A stretch of 19,247 bases of DNA from JADJYF01 sp043782755 (GTDB taxonomy: Bacteria > Pseudomonadota > Gammaproteobacteria > Ga0077536), in assembly GCA_043782755.1 (NCBI GenBank), contig JAYWAC010000034.1:1-19247 (forward strand), written 5' to 3'. The position numbers and the translations under genes are program-made. Under the pieces are notes generated by a model, which worked only from the letters and a program-made list of their open reading frames with translations, was not told the DNA's origin and did not search any database. Shown here in pieces: positions 14,326 through 19,247 of this stretch (within the stretch, counting starts at the first letter, position 1; each line of letters opens with the position of its first letter).

Positions 14326-14803
14326 ACTCAAAACCCCGCTCTGCGCACTGCTCGGCATCGAGTACCCGATTCTGCAAGCCGGCATGGGCGGGGTCGCTTT
14401 CGGGCCATTGGCGGCGGCGGTGTCCAAGGCCGGCGGTCTCGGTACCATCGCCGCGATTTCGCCTACCCCACAACGGATCGAACAGGAAATCAAACTGGTG
14501 CGCAGCCTGACCAACAAATCGGTATACGTGGACATCGGCTTTCCGGCACGCGCGCCGAAGGCATTGTCGGAAATGAAGCTGGGTGATTTGCCCGAACCGA
14601 TCAAGCAGCGCCAGCAAGAGGTCGAAGCGCTCGGCGTCACGATCGCTCCGGTAGACCATCAAGCCATGAGCATGGATGACACCAAGGTCAAACTCGAGAT
14701 CTACTTTCGGCACAAGTTGGACAAGAGTATGACCCTGTCTCCTCTAGGTGCGAATTTATTCGCACATTCGATTTCAGGGCATTGCGTTAGAGCACGCTAT
14801 TGA
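14318..14803 (+). pseudogene. Truncated nitronate monooxygenase / 2-nitropropane dioxygenase-like gene
   Basis: From ATG 14318 the translation begins MNKLKTPLCALLGIEYPILQ, and the FMN-site region QAGMGGVAFGPLAAAVSKAGGLGTIA is typical. Homology continues to about MSMDDTKVKLEIYFRHK (near 14717). It then leaves the family, passes through a short unrelated stretch and into the REP doublet, ending at TGA 14801-14803. Roughly 135 of about 330 residues remain. The C-terminal half of the barrel, with the glycine-rich phosphate-binding segments, is gone. The enzyme would oxidise alkyl nitronates or act as an FMN-dependent reductase, but this copy should be dead. Confidence 0.82.
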
Positions 14804-14826
14804 ATGTGCGAATGAATTCGCACCTA
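14745..14826. repeat. REP-type hairpin doublet (REPIN-like element)
   Basis: Two 28-base arms (14745-14772 and 14799-14826) are inverted copies with 26 of 28 matches, around a 26-base spacer. Each arm carries its own perfect palindrome: GTGCGAAT-TT-ATTCGCAC (14748-14765) and GTGCGAAT-GA-ATTCGCAC (14806-14823). The outer ends are TAGG / CCTA. This nested architecture is that of REPINs, non-autonomous elements mobilised by RAYT transposases elsewhere in the genome. It sits between the broken nitronate monooxygenase and the racemase gene. As RNA it could form a strong stem and affect expression of downstream genes. Confidence 0.85.
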
Positions 14827-14871
14827 CAAAGACAACGAACCAGCACTGCAACCAAATAAGGAGCTATCGAT

Positions 14872-16014
14872 ATGGGGCCATTGGCAGGCATCAAGATTAT
14901 CGAACTCGGCGGCATCGGCCCGGGGCCATTCGCTGGCGCGTTGCTGGCCGACCTGGGTGCGGACGTCATTCGTATCGACCGCATCGTGCCATCGGGCAGT
15001 GGGCTCGCTATGCCGCACAAATTCATGCTCATCCATCGTGGCATGCGTTCGGTGGCCATGGATCTCAAGAAGCCGCAAGCGATCGCGGCATTACACAAGT
15101 TGATAGCCAATGCAGAGGCACTGATCGAAGGCTTTCGTCCCGGCGTGGCAGAACGTCTCGGCTTCGGTCCGGACGAGTGCCTGGCGCTTAATCCGCGACT
15201 CGTCTACGGACGCATGACCGGTTGGGGACAGGACGGTCCGCTCGCCCAGGCGCCTGGTCATGACATCAACTACATCGCGCTGAGCGGCGTGCTGCATAGC
15301 ATTGGATCGCCGGGCGGGCCGCCGGTGCCGCCGCTCAACCTGACGGGTGATTTCGGCGGCGGTTCGCTCTATCTCGCGCTCGGCATCGTCAGTGCGCTGC
15401 TTGAGTGTCGCAGCAGTGGCCGTGGCCAGGTCGTCGATGCCGCGATGATCGATGGCAGCGCATCCTTGATGTCGCTTATGTATGGCATGCGCGCGGGCGG
15501 CTTGTGGAGTGACGAGCGCGGTACCAATCGTCTCGACTCCGGTGCGCCCTATTACAGCGTCTACGAGACGCGCGATGGCAAGCACATCGCCCTCGGCTCT
15601 AACGAAGCGCAGTTCTATCGCAATACCCTCGAAGTGCTGGGTCTCGTCGCCGACGACCTGCCGGCGCAGCAAGACAGCGATCGCTGGCCGGCAATGCGCG
15701 AGCGCTTCGCCGCGATCTTCAAAACCCGCACGCGCGATGAGTGGTGCGCTGTCATGGAGGGCCGGGAAGTGTGCTTCGCGCCGGTGCTGTCGATGGGTGA
15801 AGCACCTGAACATCCGCACCTCAAGGCGCGCAACACCTTCGTCGAGTTTGACGGTGTGGTGCAGCCCGCGCCGGCGCCACGCTTCAGCCGTACCCCGCCC
15901 GGCATTCAGCGTGGTGCGCCAAGCCCCGGCCAGCATACCGACGAAGCGCTCGCCGATTGGGGCTTCGACGCAGCCGAATGCGCGGCGCTGAAAGCTGCCA
16001 GCGCTATCAAGTGA
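14872..16014 (+). CDS. Alpha-methylacyl-CoA racemase
   Basis: 380-aa CaiB/BaiF-fold enzyme that interconverts (2R)- and (2S)-2-methylacyl-CoA, needed because acyl-CoA dehydrogenases accept only the S form. The catalytic pair described for the mycobacterial racemase MCR is visible: H130 in GHDINYIALSG and D160 in LTGDFGGG. MTGWGQDGPLAQ just before it is also characteristic. AAGGAG precedes ATG 14872. It lies 45 bp after the REP doublet and 46 bp before the MaoC gene. Its presence implies a 2-methyl-branched substrate or intermediate. A CoA-transferase role is possible but less likely given the His/Asp pair. Confidence 0.92.
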   Translation: MGPLAGIKIIELGGIGPGPFAGALLADLGADVIRIDRIVPSGSGLAMPHKFMLIHRGMRSVAMDLKKPQAIAALHKLIANAEALIEGFRPGVAERLGFGPDECLALNPRLVYGRMTGWGQDGPLAQAPGHDINYIALSGVLHSIGSPGGPPVPPLNLTGDFGGGSLYLALGIVSALLECRSSGRGQVVDAAMIDGSASLMSLMYGMRAGGLWSDERGTNRLDSGAPYYSVYETRDGKHIALGSNEAQFYRNTLEVLGLVADDLPAQQDSDRWPAMRERFAAIFKTRTRDEWCAVMEGREVCFAPVLSMGEAPEHPHLKARNTFVEFDGVVQPAPAPRFSRTPPGIQRGAPSPGQHTDEALADWGFDAAECAALKAASAIK

Positions 16015-16060
16015 TCACCTTACCTAACACCCTGCAACCACTACACAGAGGAAACCAATC

Positions 16061-16513
16061 ATGACTGGCAAGTATTACGAAGAACTCACTCCGGGGCTCG
16101 TAGTCGAGCATTCAATTCGTCGCACCGTGAGCGAGTACGACAACACGCTGTTCTCCGCGATCACTCATAACCTCGCGCCGCTGCATCTCGACGAAGAATA
16201 TTCGAAGACGACCATGTACGGCGGACGCATCATCAACAGCATGTTCACGCTCGCGCTGGTCTGCGGCGTGACTGTCGGCGAACTGACGCAGGGCACGACC
16301 ATGGGCAACTTGGGTTTCGAGCAGGTCAAGTTCCCCAATCCGCTGTTCCCGGGCGACACTGTCAAGACCCGTACCGAAATCGTTGATCGCCGCGAGTCAA
16401 AAAAATACCCGCAGGCCGGCATCGTCACCTTCAAGCACGTCGGACTCAATCAGAAGGACGAGGTGGTGTGCGAAGCGACGCGTCTGGGCATGATGTTGAA
16501 GAAGCCGACTTAG
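16061..16513 (+). CDS. MaoC-like hydratase, mesaconyl/itaconyl-CoA hydratase type
   Basis: 150-aa single hot-dog enoyl-CoA hydratase. In place of the usual D-x-N-P-x-H catalytic motif it reads THNLAPLHLD: H42 is kept but the Asp position is N37. N-x-x-P-L-H is recalled for the beta-methylmalyl-CoA dehydratase / mesaconyl-CoA hydratase branch, whose partner is a CitE-type lyase like the one at 10752. GAGGAAA precedes ATG 16061. It would hydrate the product of the acyl-CoA dehydrogenase. The subgroup assignment is from motif memory. Confidence 0.85.
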   Translation: MTGKYYEELTPGLVVEHSIRRTVSEYDNTLFSAITHNLAPLHLDEEYSKTTMYGGRIINSMFTLALVCGVTVGELTQGTTMGNLGFEQVKFPNPLFPGDTVKTRTEIVDRRESKKYPQAGIVTFKHVGLNQKDEVVCEATRLGMMLKKPT

Positions 16514-16552
16514 CACGCTGCGACACGTTCTGCTGACACGGGGCGCTGAGGT

Positions 16553-16569
16553 GCGCGACAAAGTCGCGC
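16553..16569. repeat. GC-rich hairpin between MaoC and P450 genes
   Basis: GCGCGAC-AAA-GTCGCGC forms a perfect 7-bp stem with a 3-base loop in the 121-bp gap. There is no T-run after it. It may stabilise mRNA ends or attenuate transcription. Confidence 0.35.
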
Positions 16570-16634
16570 CCGCACTTGGCACGGCTTTGGGCAACGCATA
16601 AGCTCGCTGTTCTCCATTCAATCGAGACTAGGAA

Positions 16635-17840
16635 ATGGAACCGTTCAAGCGCGACTACCGCCATGATTTCGATCTGACCGATCCGGAACTAAGCGAACGC
16701 TGGGACGATGTCGTGGCCGCAATGCACGCCGGTTGTCCGGTCGCACGCAGTGAAGTCGGCGAAGGCTACTGGGTGGTACACAACTACAAAGATGTCATCC
16801 AATGCAGCAAGGACTGGCGCACGTTTTCTTCGGCCGACGGCTTCATGGTCAACCGGCCTGCGGGCATGCCCTATTTTCCGCCTGCAGAAGTCGACCCGCC
16901 GCTGCAACGGGCACTGCGCGCGGTGCTCGAACCGTTTCTAAAACCACGCGCAGCAGCCGCTTTCGAGCCGCAAGTTCGCGCCCACGCCAATACCTTGATC
17001 GATGCCTTCATCGCCAATGGCGAAGTCGAACTGGTCAGCCAGTTTGCCAATCCGCTCCCGCAGTACGTGTTTTCGACCGCGGTAGCAGGTATGGATCGCC
17101 AGGAATTACCCTATCTGCTCAACGCCTTCAGCTTCGTCGGCCCGGAGTCGGAACGGGCACAGAATTTTCTGCACGGCATGACGCGCATCGAACGCTATAT
17201 GCGGCAACGCCAGACCGAGACACCGCGTGGTGACATTGTCGATGCCTTGCTCACCTTCGAGCATGAGGACTTCACCTGGGAAGACAAGGTCGGCACACTC
17301 TGCCAGCTCACTATCGGTGGTATCGGTACCACCGGCTATGCCTTTTCCGGTGGCTTGTATCATCTCGCCACCCACGCCGAAGACCGCCAACGATTAGTCG
17401 AAAATCCCGCGTTGATCCCGCAGGCGCTAGATGAATTCCTGCGTCTATACCGTGGTGTCGTGAACATGGCGCGGCGCGTCAAGAAAGAAGTCGAAGTCGG
17501 CGGCGTGACGATGAGCGCGGGCGATCGCGTGTTGCTGTCCTACGGCGCCGCCTGTCGCGATCCTTCGCTGTGGAAGGAACCGAACAAAGTTGATATCGAC
17601 AGGCGCGCAACTGCGCATCTCGCCTTCGGCGCGGGCGTGCATCGTTGCATAGGAGAATCCTTGGCGCGGGTGGTGCTGCGATTTGGTTACGAAGAATTCC
17701 TGAAGCGCATTCCGCAGTTCAGCGTCGCTGCCGACTTCGTACCCGAATACGAAACCGGCAGCACCCGCCATATGGTGCGCTTGCCGCTGCACTTCGCGGC
17801 CGCTAACGCGCGCGCCCGCCATGAAGGCAGTCCGCGATGA
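16635..17840 (+). CDS. Cytochrome P450 monooxygenase
   Basis: 401-aa soluble bacterial class I-type P450. The heme ligand is C338 in FGAGVHRCIGESLAR. The K-helix ExxR is EFLR. The I-helix segment is TIGGIGTTGYAFSG, where the usual acidic residue of the acid-alcohol pair is glycine (GGIGTT instead of GGxDTT). No membrane anchor is present and no ferredoxin or reductase gene is adjacent. It would hydroxylate a hydrophobic substrate. The downstream hydrolase overlaps its stop by 4 bp. A ribosome-like AGGAA is very close to ATG 16635. Confidence 0.94.
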   Translation: MEPFKRDYRHDFDLTDPELSERWDDVVAAMHAGCPVARSEVGEGYWVVHNYKDVIQCSKDWRTFSSADGFMVNRPAGMPYFPPAEVDPPLQRALRAVLEPFLKPRAAAAFEPQVRAHANTLIDAFIANGEVELVSQFANPLPQYVFSTAVAGMDRQELPYLLNAFSFVGPESERAQNFLHGMTRIERYMRQRQTETPRGDIVDALLTFEHEDFTWEDKVGTLCQLTIGGIGTTGYAFSGGLYHLATHAEDRQRLVENPALIPQALDEFLRLYRGVVNMARRVKKEVEVGGVTMSAGDRVLLSYGAACRDPSLWKEPNKVDIDRRATAHLAFGAGVHRCIGESLARVVLRFGYEEFLKRIPQFSVAADFVPEYETGSTRHMVRLPLHFAAANARARHEGSPR

Positions 17841-18577
17841 GCGCTTCAACACCGATAGCGATCATGGTTCACGGCGGTTTCCACGGTGGCTGGTGCTGGC
17901 AACGGGTGGCCGAGCCCCTGCGCGCAGCGGGCTGGCGCATCTACACGCCGACCTTGACCGGGCTCGCCGATCGCGCCCACCTGCTGACGCCGGCGGTGAC
18001 CCTCGAGACCCACGTGCAGGATATTCTCGGCCTCATCGAGGCCGAAGAACTCGACGACGTGGTGCTTGTCGGTCACAGCGCCGCCGGGGCGGTCATCACC
18101 GTGGTGGCCGACCGTATACCCGCGCGGATCGCCGGCTTGCTTTACCTCGACGCATCGCTGCCGGCCCATGGTCAGTCGATGCTCGACTTCATGGGCGATA
18201 GCCAAGGCATCCCCGCGCTGTTTCGCGCCCAAGCCCAGACCCTGGGTGAGGGCTGGCGAGTACCCGCCGGCTTACCGTTTGATGCTGCGGGTTTCGGCGT
18301 TGACGATGCGAGCGACGCCGCGTGGGTCAATCGGCGCATGACCGCCCATCCGCTCGCAGCCTTCACCGAGCCAGTCCGCTTAAGCGGCGCGGGCGAGACC
18401 GTGAGACGGCGCGTGTACATTCGCTGCGAAGGCTTTCAGATTGCGCACGGCGAACCGCTGATAGCCCGGCTCGAAAAAGATCCGCGCTGGCACACCGAGC
18501 GCTGGGATTGTGGTCACAGCCCGCAGGTCACGGCGCCGTCGCGCGTGGTCGAGGCTGTGCAGAAGATGCGCGGCTAG
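17837..18577 (+). CDS. Alpha/beta-fold hydrolase (esterase type)
   Basis: 246-aa hydrolase, ATG 17837 overlapping the P450 stop (ATGA), so translation is coupled. The oxyanion-loop VHGGFHGGWCW (11-21), nucleophile S81 in GHSAAG and catalytic H227 in CGHSPQV are visible. The pattern resembles the plant methylesterase / EstC-like group that cleaves small esters. No signal peptide is seen, so it acts in the cytoplasm. It may hydrolyse an ester or lactone formed during P450 or dehydrogenase steps; acyl-CoA thioesterase activity cannot be excluded. Confidence 0.9.
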   Translation: MSASTPIAIMVHGGFHGGWCWQRVAEPLRAAGWRIYTPTLTGLADRAHLLTPAVTLETHVQDILGLIEAEELDDVVLVGHSAAGAVITVVADRIPARIAGLLYLDASLPAHGQSMLDFMGDSQGIPALFRAQAQTLGEGWRVPAGLPFDAAGFGVDDASDAAWVNRRMTAHPLAAFTEPVRLSGAGETVRRRVYIRCEGFQIAHGEPLIARLEKDPRWHTERWDCGHSPQVTAPSRVVEAVQKMRG

Positions 18578-18631
18578 CGGTGACGTCGATACTCTTGGCC
18601 AAGCGCATTCAATTTGGAGAGATCACACGCC

Positions 18632-19129
18632 GTGACCGAAATCATGCCCTTCGATCCGCGCCAGCATCGTCTGGTTGAACCGCGCTGGTTCGAGGATTTT
18701 TTCCTGGGAGAAAAATTCCTGCTGCCCTCGCGCACCATGACTGACGCCTTGTTCGCCGCCTTTCAACTGGCAAGCGGCGACAACCATCCGGTGCACTACG
18801 ACGTCGAGTTCTGTCGCGCGCGCGGCATGCCCCATATGCTTGCCCATGGCTTCCAGGTGCTGGCCCAGACCTGCGGTGGCGCCGGTCTGTTCGCTCATTA
18901 CGTGGAGGATTCGCTGAAGGGATTCATCGAACAAAGCAGTCACTTTCTCGGCATGGTGTTTGTCGGAGATACGCTTTATGTGACGCTGGAAACGGTGGCG
19001 CTGGTGGCGCAGCGAACGACCGGCTTGCTGAGTCTGAAATCGACCGTCCACAACCAGCGCGGCGAACTGGTGATGGACGGTGTGCAGAAATATCTGCTGC
19101 GCAAACGACCGATAGCTGCTGGCGCCTGA
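18632..19129 (+). CDS. MaoC-like dehydratase/hydratase, second copy
   Basis: 165-aa single hot-dog protein. GTG 18632 is chosen because GGAGA lies about 11 bases upstream; TTG 18614 and ATG 18644 are in-frame alternatives. The canonical motif is intact: D50 and H55 in ASGDNHPVHYD, unlike the MaoC at 16061. GMPHMLAHGFQVLA follows, as usual for the family. It likely hydrates a 2-enoyl-CoA, or dehydrates the reverse. It is the last gene of the operon, 54 bp after the hydrolase. Confidence 0.88.
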   Translation: MTEIMPFDPRQHRLVEPRWFEDFFLGEKFLLPSRTMTDALFAAFQLASGDNHPVHYDVEFCRARGMPHMLAHGFQVLAQTCGGAGLFAHYVEDSLKGFIEQSSHFLGMVFVGDTLYVTLETVALVAQRTTGLLSLKSTVHNQRGELVMDGVQKYLLRKRPIAAGA

Positions 19130-19186
19130 AGAGGATGTAACGCTGCTTGCTCGGATTTACGCGCGCGCGTCAGCGCGATGATTCGA

Positions 19187-19209
19187 TGTCACCAACGAAG
19201 TTGGTGACA
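19187..19209 (+). terminator. Hairpin at the end of the acyl-CoA operon
   Basis: Perfect 10-bp arms TGTCACCAAC and GTTGGTGACA with a GAA loop lie 57 bp after the last stop. No T-tract follows, so it is not a classical intrinsic terminator. It may protect the 3' end or act with Rho, or be an operator for the next gene. Confidence 0.45.
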
Positions 19210-19247
19210 GAGCATGCCTTCGGCCTGCCGCATTGAACTTTCGCGCC

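Noticed and set aside
15091..15936. 281-codon minus-strand frame antisense to the racemase
   Set aside because: Shadow of a gene with both catalytic residues visible; no ribosome site and no recognisable motif.
16575..16595. Possible sigma-54 promoter (TGGCAC) before the P450 gene
   Set aside because: The GC dinucleotide needed at -12 is not at the right distance from the GG at -24.

Overview
The window reads like a GC-rich Gram-negative proteobacterium. The evidence is strong AGGAG-type ribosome sites, 4-bp ATGA/TTGA gene overlaps, a REP-type hairpin doublet and LysR/XRE regulators. The catabolic gene content (Rieske oxygenase, P450, acyl-CoA enzymes, SnoaL-like protein) suggests a soil or aquatic gammaproteobacterium, but no marker gene fixes the taxonomy. 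I found no tRNA, rRNA, CRISPR array or transposase gene.

Region 1 (1-3270) is a decayed defence island. A minus-strand gene start runs off the left edge. It is followed by the 5' half of a type I restriction-modification methylase gene (hsdM), fused at about 1110 to the 3' part of a DUF4276 gene. Next comes an intact HipB-like XRE regulator with two identical operator palindromes and a probably leaderless promoter, but without its usual hipA partner. The last piece is the 5' third of hsdR, which ends abruptly near 3270. No hsdS is visible. The island therefore carries at least two deletion or rearrangement scars.

Region 2 (3204-6424) is a minus-strand catabolic operon read right to left: a possible 69-aa ORF, a conserved-looking 114-aa protein, a Rieske non-heme iron oxygenase alpha subunit, and an acetyl/acetoacetyl-CoA-synthetase-type acyl-CoA ligase. 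The ligase has lost its C-terminal half at the junction with hsdR. A divergent LysR regulator (6425-7375) has a candidate LTTR box in front of it.

Region 3 (7376-10751) holds a XylB-type zinc alcohol dehydrogenase, an amidohydrolase-2 family hydrolase and a convergent SnoaL/NTF2-like protein. The leaders of the alcohol dehydrogenase and of the next operon share a 27-bp near-identical element plus two shorter words, which suggests co-regulation.

Region 4 (10752-19129) is a long plus-strand acyl-CoA operon: CitE-like lyase, acyl-CoA dehydrogenase, family III CoA-transferase, a broken nitronate monooxygenase followed by a REP doublet, alpha-methylacyl-CoA racemase, MaoC hydratase, cytochrome P450, alpha/beta hydrolase and a second MaoC protein. 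There is no thiolase and no 3-hydroxyacyl-CoA dehydrogenase. The logic seen is activation, racemisation, dehydrogenation, hydration, then retro-aldol/Claisen cleavage by the CitE-like enzyme. This would suit a methyl-branched acyl-CoA whose hydration product is a tertiary alcohol that cannot be oxidised. Together with the Rieske oxygenase, P450 and alcohol dehydrogenase, the cluster plausibly degrades a branched, possibly terpenoid- or aromatic-derived compound. The actual substrate cannot be read from the sequence.
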